A DNA stretch of 64,000 nucleotides from Hydrangea macrophylla (GCA_033977485.1 CM066998.1:54340274-54404273); one strand, 5' to 3'. Numbered from the stretch's first letter, positions 35,855-47,891 are shown. Notes: generated by a model from the letters alone, not told the origin. Translations and numbers: made by a program.

Positions 35855-36340
35855 CTAGTTATATCGCACGTGCATTGCATGTGGATGGTGCATTTTTATT
35901 TTGTATCTATAACTTAAAGTAAGTAATTAGTCAACACCTTAATGCATGAAACTGAAAGTAATAAACAAAATACATATAGGGACAATTAGACATAAATCCA
36001 AATTACTACACATTTATCTGGAAAAAAAAAATTACTACACATTTATTGGTTTAGGTACAACTTGTAAAAACTTTTAGCATTAAGTCCATCAGTTGCTTCT
36101 TTGACACGAATACCCTCGACGAGAAACGTCTAAACAACAGGCACGAGAAACAAGAGGAACGTTGAAGCAAAGCAAATGCCCATTCATTGAAAAACTCACT
36201 TGGGGATGATCCGATTGTGGAGTCGATGGTCTCTGAAAACTTGGAGCATCCGACGTTGATGGTGACTTTGCCGCTTGAGTTTGATTCCCTCCCCTCATCA
36301 ACAACACCATCGTCGTCAGCCACACACACACACATACACA

Positions 36341-36385
<45 letters not shown>

Positions 36386-37227
36386 ACATACACACACACA
36401 CACACACACACAAATATCAGAGGATTCTAAGATCTGTTGATGCAATTTGGGGTAAGAAACAGTTTAATTGATCGATCAAGCTCGGCAAAATACAGAGGTA
36501 GGCCTTCTCACAAATTTTCTCTTAAGAAATTTCTCAAAATTTGTTTGAGAACATACATTTCACAAATAATTTCTTAAGAAATTTCTCAAAATTCTCAAAA
36601 TTAGTTTGAGAACTTCACATAAATTTCACAAATAATTTCCTAAGAAAATTCTCAATAATCAAAATTAGTTTGAGAACTTCATAAATTTCATAATTAATTT
36701 CTAGATAAATTTATCAAGATTATCATAATTAGTTTGAGAACTTCATAAATTTCACAAATAATTTGTATATTACCTTCAACTTCAAACTTCTCAAAACAAT
36801 TTCGCAAAATAGGCCCCAACCCCAACACTTCTCCCCTAAAAATCAAACATGCCTAAACAACCTCTCGATGGTGGAGCACTTGATGTATGTTTGCCATTTC
36901 CCTTTTTTTTTCATGGATCCTTGATGTTTGAAGTTGAGACTCGTGTGGACTTCCTCCAACAATGTAGAGTGACAGTGTAATGAAAATCACAAGCCGGAAT
37001 CTCCTCAGGTGCTTAGATTTGACGTACTGGAAAACACAAGCTGCGATCTCCTATGCATGCTATTTCACGAGTTGAATCTCATCAATTGGCGACGGATTGA
37101 AGCAGTACGGCAGACACACGTGACCGAACTCTGGCGAATGGGGGTGAGATCGGAGCAGAGAAACTTGTTGTACTGTCATCAATTGGCGTAGTTTGGTCCT
37201 CGCACTTTTGTTGATGATGCTCTATTA

Positions 37228-37240
<13 letters not shown>
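35855..37240 (-). mobile_element. Non-autonomous Helitron (minus strand)
   Basis: The minus-strand 3' end CTAG (35855-35858) is preceded by a CACGTG..CATGTG hairpin (35867-35883). The 5' end fits TCTATATATATATTAATAG starting at 37240, although an adjacent CT repeat makes the exact base ambiguous. The interior has CT (36343-36382) and CA (36388-36412) microsatellites and GC-richer UTR-like blocks that may be captured gene sequence. No protein family was recognised. Confidence 0.65.
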
Positions 37241-37259
<19 letters not shown>

Positions 37260-38100
37260 TAAATGGAGATTTTGGGGAAGATTCCAAAATACAGTAGGTA
37301 CGTGTAAGGGTAGAGTGGTCATAAATTTTGGGTAATTAAAGGGTTTCAGGGCTTGTCTTACAATCTTACCCACGCGATGGACTTTTCACAAAAATAAATA
37401 TTGTCATTTCCTTTAACCACAAAAGTCTACAATTGAAGGATTTAAGCAGTTATTCTTATAACAATGTTTTCTTTTTGGTTAAGCATTTTGATTTTAAAAG
37501 AAAAATGTTGTATTGAAGTATGTATTATGATATAGTATCATAATCATTCTGAGTGAAGAATTTAAAAATATTTACTGATTGTGTTATTAGATATAATATT
37601 GATTCAGCCAAATTGAATTTAGTTGTTCTTAGTACTTTCTTATGAAAACACTATAAGTTGAATATTATTGTTTTGAACATACGTATAATAAAATAAGTAT
37701 TTGAGTAGTTCATTCTATTAGCTATTGTAATTTTAAATTATCAAGAGCTAAAAATAAAGTAATAAACCAAAAAATTTAATCAAATAAAGTAATAAGCATT
37801 TATGCGTTTTATTTCCAATTTTTTTTCTTCTGGATGCTAATTTACATATGTATGGAGAGGTTATTATTTATAAATCTACTTGAAAATATTTTTAAAGCTA
37901 GTTATGTCAGTTTAGATTATATTTTCCAATCCTATATTTCTTAAGAAATTGCAATGGGGATTCAAATGTAGAACTTAGTGAAAATACAACTAACTATCTC
38001 ATAATATAAAATTGGACTAAATAAAACCTGAATAGCACCACGAGGTCCAATTACAGAATACAAAAACTTGAAATTGTTCACCAAAAAGAGAAGTTTCTAG
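37241..38100. other. AT-rich intergenic DNA, no gene recognised
   Basis: No convincing ORF, TIR or LTR boundary. Long AATTAT-rich stretches only. Confidence 0.5.
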
Positions 38101-38283
38101 AGTAGAACCTACAAAATAAAGTAAAAGTGAGCCAACCCCTCACTCCTCTTACTCCCCTCTATCTATACGACTCCCACCACAAGAAAGGAGTATCCAGGTT
38201 CACAATGTAACGGTTGGTCGTCGCACAAATCAAGGATTGCTGAGATTCTGCTCCATTAAAGAGGTTTGACTGCCAGTCCTTAC

Positions 38284-38394
38284 CAATCGATTGGATCTGA
38301 AGTCAATCAATTGGTATTAATTACAATCGATTGCTCAGGAATGGCAATTGATTGGCTTGGAAGATTTGTCAATCGATTGCCAAACAATCGATTG
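38284..38394. promoter_or_regulatory. CAATCGATTG cluster in a different LTR-like context
   Basis: Six copies start at 38284, 38304, 38324, 38345, 38370 and 38385. Three are perfect CAATCGATTG with GG or GC flanks, and others are CAATCAATTG or CAATTGATTG. Spacing is 20, 20, 21, 25 and 15 bp. The flanking DNA is not similar to the Tekay LTR at 24650. Confidence 0.7.
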
Positions 38395-40160
38395 GAACTC
38401 AGAGTTTAAATTTGAAATGTCCTCTTTGTATCTGCATTATCCCTTTTTCAACCTGTTATCAATTCAACTTCTGAAACCTGCATAAAATAATACTAAACAC
38501 AACATACCAAGGAAATATATTATTGCATAAAGAGATAGATTAAAACACAAGTGCAAGTAAAACTAGAGATATGGGGTTAAGATTGACCAGTTCTACTCTT
38601 TATCGAGCTAGTATTCTACAAAAACTAGCCCTCATCAGACTTAGAACTTAGGGTTTTAAGCACAAAACCCTTGGTATCATCTAGATGCGTCCATCCGTCG
38701 ATCTCTGGACGCATCTTCGGGTATTAAAGTTACTCATCCGACAACTTATCTCAGATAGAAAAATTATAAGAAATCAAGGTAGTTCATATAACTCTATAAT
38801 ATAGTGCAATACATGAAAACTATACATAATCTAGAGTACTACTACGTTTGGAGCACGTTTGCCGTGTCAATAATCTAAACTTAGTTTTCTATGTGCTATG
38901 TGTTGTGATGCTTATATGCTTTCTTTCTATGTGATGAAGTGGCTATTACATGTTTAACTGAAAGTTGGACAGTGTCTACAAGCTTTATTTAGAAATTGAT
39001 TAGTACGCTTAGATTGAATTTCATGTATCTAGCTATGCTTAGAAATATATGATCATGTTCATTTGCTTATTTAAGTAGCATATTATTGTTCATTAACATT
39101 TATATCATGAGTTAAGCTTGGTTATGAATTTGAGCATGAACCCGTGCATCACATGAAAATGCACGAAAAAGGATTTTGGGTGAACGGTCTCTATGTGTGG
39201 GGCTTTCGATTTAAAAAAGGGAAGATCTCCGTGTATGGGACTTCCAGATTTTAAAGATCATAAAAACCTCCGCGAGAGGATTTTGATTTGAAGTTTAGAT
39301 AATCCCGGTCGTGGGTGTTCAATGTGAGGATTGGATACATTAGGAAAGCGATCTCCTAGTCTTGCAAATCATAGGAATCGTAAGCTAACGACCCGTATGA
39401 GATGGTTAAAGGCCCCCATAGCGTGGTGGCCCATAGACCGGGTGATGTAGTAAGAGTGAGTGTTTGGAAATACATGAAAGGCCTATGGGAAAACATCTTC
39501 TTGCTTTGGCAACAAACCATTACATTCACGCATTCACGCATGAAAATCATGGTAACATTGAATTATATGACTATACGGGCCGTCGTGCTCATGAACTGTG
39601 TTTTAAACCATTTTTCAGGTGAAATGAATACGGGCAAGGCCCTAGAATGATTGGCGTGTTATAACGCATAGTAAAGACCTCGTGTGTTGGGAGTTTTGTC
39701 CGAATGTAATACATAGCTTACCTAATGTAATTTAGTCAATTTGAAGCCTTTATATTTAGGTTCGAATTATAGGAATTACATGTGTTGATGCTCGAAGTTA
39801 TGTATTCATGTTGTAGTTTTGTTATCGGATGCTCGTTAGTCTATGTTGGATAAAAATGTTAAAATTCACCAAAACACAATTTCACTCATATAGTAAAAAT
39901 AATATGAGTTTTTATTTGTGTAGGTTGTACCCATTCAAGATATGACGTATCTATTAATTACAATCCTTTGTTTCAAAAGAACACCCTTTGATTCCAACTG
40001 TGACAGTGGGATAATTTTTGTTAATTTAATTTTATGGCTACGCCTAAGTTAATTATTCAGGTTGCCTACGTATCCATTAATGGGATCAAGCCAATTCGTA
40101 GTTCTAGAAAGAACTTGAGGAATTTATAATTTTTATTAAGGATATGTGACCCTGAATATC
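38395..40160 (+). repeat. Probable LTR fragment of a Tekay-related family
   Basis: Around 39160-39330 are successive blocks (GTGTGGGGCTTTCG, GTGTATGGGACTTCCAG, CCTCCGCGAGAGG). At 39608-39650 is TTTTTCAGGTGAAATGAATA followed by CGGGCAAGGCCC. The minus strand of 63540-64000 carries the same order of blocks, showing these are two copies of related LTRs. Neither end could be fixed here. No coding sequence. Confidence 0.45.
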
Positions 40161-40569
40161 TTGATTTTTGTTTTAAAATAAAGATTTGATACCAAAGGTC
40201 ACCCTTGATTTTTCTTTATGAGAATAAAACTCTTTTAATTTATTGTGGGGGATAGGACCCATGAGATTTAATTTTTTTTGAATGTGACTGCACCCAATAT
40301 AAGTGTTGGGTTGCCTACGTATCCAAATTGGAATCAAGTCGACCGTAGTTCTTAATAAGAACTCATTTAATCTGACTATGGGTACAAGACCCATTTAATT
40401 GATGAGTACAAGGCTCATTTAATTTGATCATGGGCATCTGACCCTTTGAATTGATGAGTACAAGGCTCATATTGATTTAATGAGTACAAAGCTTATTTAA
40501 TTTGGTCATGGGCATATGACCCACTAAATTGATGAGTACAAGGCTCATATTGATTTAATGAGTACAAGG
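40161..40569 (+). repeat. Tandem-like repeats of a Gypsy 3' region, left part
   Basis: Units containing GATGAGTACAAGGCTCAT and TCATGGGCATATGACC recur with a period of roughly 75 bp. Upstream is GTTGCCTACGTATCC twice (40066, 40311), a block common in plant Gypsy elements. The repeat continues at 43546-43775 after the inserted LTR. Confidence 0.6.
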
Positions 40570-40871
40570 TGTCACGCCTCGGAACCGCACATATGATTCT
40601 AGGATATGTGGCACGCCACCAAGGCACGTCCCATGTCATTAAAGTCCACAAGAACCATTAACAAAAGATTTGACTCCTGAACTCAACACATTTTGTGACG
40701 ACCAAGAGTCAATACTCCTGAGGCAGGATGGCCAAGATGGATGAGATGAGGTCGGGTGTGGGGGCTTGTCCCGCATCGCCTGGGATGAAGTTCCTGGACT
40801 AGTTTATAAGGATTAATCGCCCCTCTATATGCAACAAGGCCTTTTAAAACCGTAAGGGAGCTAAACACGAA

Positions 40872-40948
40872 AGAACTCCACAGTTAAGCGTGCTGCTGCC
40901 AGAACAGTATCAGGGATAGGTGACCCTCTGGAAAGTTCTTTGTGTTTA
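40872..40948 (+). promoter_or_regulatory. 5S rRNA-like Pol III block, Cassandra LTR 1
   Basis: AGAACTCCACAGTTAAGCGTG and GGATAGGTGACC correspond to the 5S internal A box and C box (AGTTAAGCGTGC at 40882-40893, C box at 40914-40925). The middle is altered relative to true 5S, and the 5' third is missing, so this is not a 5S gene. Confidence 0.85.
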
Positions 40949-41255
40949 GGCCCAAAGCGGACAATATTGTCGCTAGATGGGGAGGTGGGTCGTTACAAAT
41001 GGTATCAGAGCGGAAACCCAGTCGGAAGTGTGGGGCGGGTCCCATACGAGGACGTGTGGCCCTTAAGGAGGGTGGATTGTGACGACCAAGAGCCAATACT
41101 CCTAAGGTAGGATGGCCAAGATGGATGAGGTGAGGTCGGGTGTGGGGGCTTGTCCCACGTCACCTGGGGTGAAGAACCTGGACTAGTTTATAAGGATTAA
41201 TCGCCTCTCTATATGCAACAAGGCCTTTTAAAACCGTGAGGGAGCTAAACACGAA

Positions 41256-41332
41256 AGAACTCTACAGTTAAGCGTGCTGCTGCCAGAGCAGTATCAGGGA
41301 TGGGTGACCCTCTGGGAAGTTCTTTGTGTTTA
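41256..41332 (+). promoter_or_regulatory. 5S rRNA-like Pol III block, Cassandra LTR 2
   Basis: Same block as in LTR 1: A box AGTTAAGCGTGC at 41266-41277 and C box GGATGGGTGACC at 41298-41309. The C box here matches 5S better than in LTR 1. Confidence 0.85.
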
Positions 41333-41381
41333 GGCCCAAATCGGACAGTATTGTTGCTAGATGGGGAGGTGGGTCGTTACA

Positions 41382-43545
41382 CATTATAAACCTTTTCAAA
41401 GAGATTTTACAAACACACATTCGAACACACCCTAATAAAATTCTTTTTCAAAAGTAACACTTGAATAGTTCAAAGGGGTTCCAAAGGTACCCTCATGTTT
41501 AATTAGAAATAAAACAAAACACCCGACGTGGTAGAACTAAAAGTGATGCAGTGGGGTATTTCGACCGGTCGAACTGCCCCCTTCGACTGGTCGAATGACC
41601 CCTGGGCAGAATCCTTCCCTTACTGCAGGATTTTGCCTGAGGACATTCAACCACCTCAAGTTTTCAACACTTCCAAAAATTTTGAAATATCAAGTCAACT
41701 TCCAAAAGATGTAAAAATATTGATAAATCAATCTCTTGGGCTCCAAGAGTTCATAACCAACATTGAAACAAATCAAAGAAAGATTAAACTAAAATCCAAT
41801 TCCATTTCAAACTCATTGAGTATAACTCACGAGTTCGTCGCACCAATCAAACTAACCAAAATAAGTGAGTCGCAACGTTTCCCCAAACTAACAAACATGA
41901 TAACAACCTTATATTACAACAATTAAACCTATTATTAAACTATTATATGATCTGCAGTATCCAAATTACACAACCACCAAATAACATGGACTTGGTTATC
42001 AAAATTACAAATTTACTTGTCATGAGTCTAGAACTAACTAATAACATACTCTAGTCCAATCCACAAGTAGTTTCAGCCATGTCACAAGTTTCCAAATTAA
42101 AGACATAAGGCTATTAACAAAGCTACAACCACTCCCAAAATCCCATGTTCTTGCCAATTCCATTTCCCCATTTCTTTGACCCCTCGCCTTTATCACCTAC
42201 AATGGTTATTCAATAACCACTATACGATATCAGCTATATGCTGGTGAATGACAATAATTATGCACATGAATAACAAACATGCTCAATCTCATCTTTTACA
42301 CATAACTATGGTATCCGGGAACACAAGTACCGGCCACCCTTTCACGCTAGTCCGCGACTACTCCATTAGTCTGCGCGACTAACCGAGCTACCCACGCCTC
42401 TCTCATTTAGACGTGCGGTCTCATGGCCATTTTGGCACCTAGTCACATTCTCGATGGCAAGTACAGGTTTCCCTTTGACCCATATATACAACTCAACATG
42501 CTCACATAGTTATTACACTGTGCAATTTCACAAACTATACACAAGTTATCAAAATTTACTCTAAACTTATGTGAATTTAAGCTAACCAACCATGCTTAGC
42601 ATCACAAAGATAGTCTCAAACATCCAATTATCCAATTTACATAATTATTATCACTCACCACCAGGATTTCGCTCCTACTTGTGAAGATAAAGAGCCTAGT
42701 AAGGTCCAAGTACAGATCCTATACAAAATTGGCAAGTTAAAAAGCTAATTAAACCCCCGAATTGGGTCGCAGAAAAACTGTCTCAGAATTCAATAAGATT
42801 GGTACTATCGCGTTAAACTCACCTCCAGGAGTCCGAATATGTAGCCTGTTTCGAAAATGATTGTCAAACGGCACGGCGTTTGTCATCGCGAACGTTGTCA
42901 AACTTTCCGCCGATATTTCTTGGTTTTCTCTCCTTTGTAAATATCCTAACTAAGTGAAGATGAAGAAGACTCATGTCATGAGTCATAAGGACATGTGTCC
43001 TTCCCATGTAATTCCAAACTTTGCATTAACTAAGGTAGCCTTCACTAAGTTTCATTAGTTTTGCGATTATACCTCTGCTAGTTACTAAACTTATTAAAAC
43101 TATCACAAACTTAAATGGGTGTTTGTCTATGTCACGTATGAGTCCCATAAGTAGTCCCACATAATATTATGAAGTTGCTAATTAACCGACTAAATATGCA
43201 ATGTGTCCAATTCGTCCTCACAAAGGTACCTATAACGGACCACATAAGTGGTATTTAACAATTAACAAGACATTAAATCAACATAGTATAATATTCATAT
43301 ATACCTTAATAAACATTTATGCACATAAAGATTATTCTGCATATCTGTCACATCACACGGAGACCTCTCATAACTGTCCCAAACTGGGACTGCCACATTG
43401 GCCAATATCTGGGTTCCCAACTGGACACCCATAAATAACTTAGTGAGTCAAAACTCACTTAACACATATATCCATATCATTATTATATTACTAATAATGC
43501 ATGCTAAAATGTGATTAAATATAATCCGCGGGAGCGGGTGTTACA
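41382..43545 (-). other. Body of the solo LTR, non-coding
   Basis: No ORF is supported. It contains the dyad pair at 41560-41595 and a GC-richer block with TACCGGCCACCC and GTCTGCGCGACTAACC (42330-42390). The splice-like signals at 42197 and 42658 are also here. Confidence 0.5.
41560..41595. promoter_or_regulatory. Dyad pair TTCGACCGGTCGAA
   Basis: TTCGACCGGTCGAA (41560-41573) is a perfect 14-bp palindrome. TTCGACTGGTCGAA (41582-41595) differs at one base. Start-to-start spacing is 22 bp. Confidence 0.75.
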
Positions 43546-43775
43546 CGAGTCTCATTTAATTTGGTCATGGGCATATGACTTTTGATTTGATGAGTACAAG
43601 GCATATTAATTTAATGAGTACAAGACTCATTTAATTTGGTCATGGGCATATGACCCATTGAATTGAGGGCATATGACCCATTAAATTGATGAGTACAAGG
43701 CTCATATTGATTTAATGAGTACAATGCTCATTTAATTTGGTCATGGACATATGACTTTTGATTTGAATTTAACAT
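43546..43775 (+). repeat. Tandem-like repeats of a Gypsy 3' region, right part
   Basis: Continuation of the 40161-40569 array with the same GAGTACAAGG/TCATGGGCATATGAC units. It shows that the solo LTR split a single array. Confidence 0.6.
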
Positions 43776-43872
43776 AGGTAAATTACCCCCAGAATGGTGG
43801 GTTCTTGCTTTTTGTTTCCCACCTCTACCCGTACATATCTATGTATATAATCGCATATATATATATATATAT

Positions 43873-44025
43873 ATATCAGTCAGGCTTTAGAGAGGGCTCC
43901 CTTTCTTTATTAAAGAGAGGACCTCTGCTTTGGACATCAGATCCAGTTTTTAAACACGATCCGACAGTCCAAACAGAGGCGCTCTCTTTAATAAAGAGAG
44001 GGCGCCCTCTTTAGAGAATTTTGGA
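43873..44025. repeat. Short TIR element (CTTTAGAGAGGGC ends)
   Basis: The GGGC(T/G)CCCTCTCTTTATTAAAG block and its inverse face each other around a GATCCGACAGTCC-containing centre. Confidence 0.55.
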
Positions 44026-44083
44026 TATATATATATATATATGTCTTGAGTATAGGATTCTTGCTGGGCATCCTTATTTACAT

Positions 44084-44790
44084 GGAGTTGGAAACTCCTA
44101 GCAATGTGTGCAACCGTTTATTGACAAAATTGATGAAGCTTTCCATCATTAGCTTCCTTTGCAAAAACTCTTACTTTGCTATTTGCATTTGGCGGACAGT
44201 GCCAGGGTACAAGTAGAAATTCACCTTGTTAATCCTTGCAAATGCAAAGACAATTTAATTTGGAAAAAAAATTACTTGATGGGCCATGACTTTCATGATT
44301 TGGCTTAAATCAAATATTTTCTATCCATAACAATATTGTTTCAACTTCACATTGTATCCCAAACATTATCCATGTGTGCATATTTGTAAAATATACATAC
44401 ACGTATTTTCTGTAGTGTAGGAGTTGGAAACTCCATTCGTCCAAAATTGAGTCAGAGACTCCAAACAATATGCATCCCTTTGAATCAGAATTTACAGAGG
44501 AGACAAAGTCTCCAAATTTGTTTCTTAAGTGACCCATTTTGAGAGAAGTTGAAAACTCCATAAATTTTTTTGACAGAGGTGTAATAAATATGGAGTAAAA
44601 ACTCCATGAAAATTAATGAAGAGTTTGAAACTCTTGTTAGGAGACAAAGTCTCCAATTTTGTCTTTAAAAGACAACTTAAAGGAGTTGGAAACTCCTTGA
44701 TTTTAATTTAAAGTAGAGGCAATAATTTAAAATGGAGTCAAAAACTCCTATGTGAAATTGAAGAGTTGAAAACTCTTTCTGTAACTAACA
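44084..44790. repeat. Cluster of short hairpin motifs GGAGTTGGAAACTCC
   Basis: At least ten near-palindromes share GGAGT/ACTCC arms around a 5-nt purine-rich loop. Examples are GGAGTTGGAAACTCC (44084 and 44420), GGAGACAAAGTCTCC (44499 and near 44640), TGGAGTAAAAACTCCA (44591), and GAGTTTGAAACTC and GAGTTGAAAACTC variants. Arms co-vary (GGAGAC with GTCTCC), so pairing rather than sequence seems conserved. No host element with ends was identified. Confidence 0.65.
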
Positions 44791-44805
44791 TATATACTAT
44801 ATATA

Positions 44806-45003
44806 TAGGGATTTGCTAACCTACAGCACAAGAGGCTTTTAGCGACGAAAAACGGGATTTTAACGACGAAATTTTTTGTTGCTAAAAGTTGGAACCTTTA
44901 GCGACAAAAATTTCATCGCTAAAGCCTACTTTTCGTCGCTAAAGAGGCTGTTGTATGCTGCTAACCTACAACCATCGTGTTGTAAGTTAGCAGCCCCCAT
45001 ATA
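44806..45003. repeat. MITE with TTTAGCGACGAAA motifs
   Basis: Ends GGGATTTGCTAACCTACAGC and (reversed) GGGGGCTGCTAACTTACAAC are inverted. Inside, TTTTAGCGACGAAA and TTTCGTCGCTAAA alternate in both senses. Confidence 0.6.
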
Positions 45004-45165
45004 TATACATATATCTATCTATCTATTAGTATATCTAATAGTGGAGAGGATGAGTTGAAATCAACTATGTGCTGACACGTGGACTTCTTTATTAACTTGC
45101 CTCTCTCTTGAGAAATCAAAAACTTAAAAGTCTCTCTCCAGCTGTTTCGTGAGTGTCTGCCTCTT

Positions 45166-45196
45166 TGCATTCCTCTCTCTCTCTCTCTCTCTCTCA
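45166..45196 (+). repeat. (CT)n microsatellite
   Basis: CT-rich run of about 14 units in a UTR-like stretch (45060-45360). This stretch begins near TCTAATAGTGGAGAGG at 45034 and could be a Helitron 5' end, but no matching 3' end was found. Confidence 0.7.
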
Positions 45197-45389
45197 AGGA
45201 AAAGAGGGCCATCGCTTCTTCTACTTCATATTCCCATCTTCATGATTCTTATTCCCCAAATGCCCTCTTCTTTATCATCATCTCCAATTTCGTGTCCAAC
45301 CCAGATTTGGCAATCTCCAGTTGCCTTGTAGAATTCTTGTGATCTCGGCGGTCATTATGGAGCTGGTATATATATATATATATATATAT

Positions 45390-46316
45390 ATGGGAGCTTC
45401 GGCCATAGCCCCCTCAAATAAAACTCTTCAAAGCTAAAACACATGCTAGTTTTTTTTTTATCGCATTAGGCCCTTTTTACACTCAAATTGCTATAACTTT
45501 TCTTATACAAGTCCGTTTTTCGTAAAATTTAATGTTTTGAAATCAGCAAAATGAGATCCATCAAACGAGTTCAATATTGACCATGAAATGCAGGGACAAA
45601 AAAAACTAAACATCAAACAAATATGAAAAATTGCATGTTTGCATACATATAATAAAAACATATTTCTTTCGTACAATTGGCACCATAGATGCATAGATCT
45701 TAAAAAAAATACATGAAATAAAAAAAAAAAAAAAAAATCACCCAAAAAACCAAAGAATTGATGAAGTTATGGTAGTTTAAAGTTAACAGATAATATTATC
45801 TGTTAGACACATAGATACAGATAATGTTATCTGTAAAACCTCAAAATCAGGCTATAACTTAACTTTTTTCAGAACATTTCCATGTCTATTGCGTAGATCT
45901 CAAAGAAATACATGAAATCAAAAAAAAATCACCCAAAAAGCCCAAGAATTGAGAAAGTTATGGTGGTTTAAAGTTAACAGATAATATTATCTGTTAGTGT
46001 CAACACATAATATTATATATCTGAAAGATAAAAATGAAAAACGAAGTTCCAAATTACTTTTTTTTTGTACAACTTTCTAGTTCATTGCGTAGATCTCGGA
46101 AAAATAAATGATTTCAAAAAAAAAAATCACCCAAAAAGGCCAAAAAATGAGTGAGTTTTGATGATTTAAAGTTCACAAATAATGTAATATTATCTGTGAA
46201 TGGAGGGGCTTTTCACCAAATACGAAAAGTAGCGAGGGTCTTTTCACGAAATTGCAAAAAACGTGAGTTTTTGGCTAAAACACTTAATTTTGAGGGGCCT
46301 ATGACCTAGTATCCCT
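45390..46316. mobile_element. TIR element with a triplicated core
   Basis: Ends GGCCATAGCCCCCTCAAATA and (reversed) GGTCATAGGCCCCTCAAAAT are inverted. The interior is three tandem units of about 150-180 bp. Each has GATCT, an A-run, ATCACCCAAAAA, AAGTTATGGTGGTTTAAAGT and then a palindrome ACAGATAATATTATCTGT or a variant (45786, 45817, near 45976). No transposase frame. Confidence 0.65.
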
Positions 46317-47196
46317 ATATATATATATATATATATATATCTTTGCTATCTTGGCGGTCATGAACCTAATTTTCTTTACTTTGGAAATTCTTTGGTCTTT
46401 CTTTCAGCAGAAAAATGAAATTAGAACATGTATATGAAGCTGTCAATGTACACTTAGTTCATTGAATTAATCATATCCTGAATTCCCAGTAAAGTTAAAC
46501 TATCCCCTCTGTATGGAATTTTAATCTTATCTTTTCATTACTTTTCCAAAGCTAACCAAATTACCAATAGTCTCCAATGTTTTTTTTTTCTTCTCCTGGT
46601 ACCTGATTTAGCATATGAATCAACAAATTTGAACATGGAATAGTAGTTCACTAAAAGATTCTCACTTTAACTCCTTATGACTAACCTATGCTTTTCTATA
46701 GGCCAGACTATATGGTAAGTATTGTTGTAACTATAGTAATATCTATATAGCATATGTATTTTTTACTTTTATGTGTTAGTCAATTCTAATTATTGTACGT
46801 TTACGTTACAGCATAATTCTTAATTTTCAATGCACCTTCAAGCTGTCTCAACTCCAAGTTAATCCTTCTTTCTATCCATTTTCTCCCTTCTTTCATATAT
46901 TGCATTGTATGAATTTTGGGTCTATGATAGCGATTTCTTCTTTATCGATCTTCCTTGATCTAGCTGGTCGAGTATTTTGATACAATGTATGAAAATTTCT
47001 AGCCATTCCTATATTTAGGTATTGATCTGTGACCATGAATGTCATCACTTACTATTGAAATGTCTCAATATGGGATTATTCAATGAAGTAATGCTATATT
47101 CCCAAAATGAATCCCAAATTTGATCCACACATATTTAATTATGGTGGGGACTGCCGATTTTTCATTTGAAGTTGTTTATATGGTACAACTGTCAAA
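46317..47196. other. Intergenic or intronic DNA, no gene recognised
   Basis: An AT microsatellite (46317-46340) is followed by ordinary AT-rich sequence without long frames. It is the left flank of the TR-GAG element. Confidence 0.45.
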
Positions 47197-47201
47197 GTAT
47201 C

Positions 47202-47870
47202 TGATACACCCAAAATTGGCTTTATCTTATGACCGAGCGGTTCAAGTCAGCAGCTAGTCCACGCCCCGGGTAAATCATGTACAACTCCTCAGAAGCATCA
47301 GCCCGAGCGGTTTTGTCTACTCATCATCCCGAGCGGTTCATCACGACCCGGCCAGCAGGTCGGGAAAATCGTACATGCACATCCCGTCGCGGGAACAGCT
47401 CGTCCGGGCCCACATGCATGATCCCGAGCATTACGGGCAGTTTCCTACTCAAGCTAGAAGACTAATGGAAAGTGTACACTATTTCCTAATCCAATTAGGA
47501 AATCCTCACAATTAATGTCAATCTATATCAATTGGATTATATTTCCTTATCCATGTATGAGTAGGTCTCTTACATCTATAAAAGAGACCTCTCACCCCCC
47601 ATTGAAGGGGCAGCCAACTCTGTAGTCTACACATCACCTCTATAAAATTCACCATTATATGCATACACCCGGCCGGTATTACTGGTAGTGCCGCCCCTCT
47701 TTGTTGGCTCACTAGGCCCGTCGGTGATCTGCTAGTGAACGTGGTCAGATACACCCGTGGACGTAGGTACCTTCATTAACAGGGCCGAACCACATACAAA
47801 AAAATAATCTCTCACTCTCTCTCTCCTTAAAACTACTTTACTTTACTCTTACCAAATTTTGACATCATCA
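47202..47870 (+). repeat. 5' LTR of the TR-GAG element
   Basis: 669 bp, GC-richer than its surroundings. It repeats CCCGAGCGGTT several times (47230-47340) and has a TATAAAAGAG TATA box at about 47577. Confidence 0.9.
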
Positions 47871-47873
47871 GTT

Positions 47874-47891
47874 TGGCGCCGTCTGTGGGAA
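47874..47891 (+). promoter_or_regulatory. Primer binding site of the TR-GAG element
   Basis: TGGCGCCGTCTGTGGGAA starts 3-4 bp after the LTR, the form common in plant Tat/Athila-side Gypsy elements. Confidence 0.8.

Larger units (their letters stand above)
40694..41381 (+). mobile_element. Cassandra TRIM element with 5S rRNA-like LTRs
   Basis: Two 304-bp LTRs (40694-40997 and 41078-41381), TGTGACGACC...GGGTCGTTACA, flank an 80-bp interior holding a TGGTATCAGAGC primer site (41000-41011) and a purine tract (AAGGAGGGTGGA). Each LTR contains a 5S rRNA-like block, the hallmark of Cassandra. The element is non-coding and needs proteins in trans. The flanking CATTT and CATTA agree at 4 of 5. It is nested in the solo LTR. 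Confidence 0.9.
40570..43545 (-). mobile_element. Solo LTR (minus strand) with Cassandra inserted in it
   Basis: On the minus strand it runs from TGTAACACCCGCTCCCG (43545) to CCGAGGCGTGACA (40570), TG...CA ends like the Tekay LTR. It interrupts the 75-bp repeats: the flanks CAAGG (40565-40569) and CGAGT (43546-43550) agree at 3 of 5, an aged target duplication. No internal region or partner LTR is present, so it is a solo LTR of about 2.3 kb plus the nested element. It has a donor-like GTG|GTGAGT (42658) and an acceptor-like CATTGTAG|GTGATA (42197). Confidence 0.65.

Noticed and set aside
40872..41332. 5S rRNA genes
   Set aside because: Only the internal-promoter part resembles 5S, the 5' third is absent, and both copies sit in Cassandra LTRs.
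45034..45350. Helitron 5' end at TCTAATAGTGGAG
   Set aside because: The start is plausible, but no hairpin plus CTAG end was found downstream before the next element.
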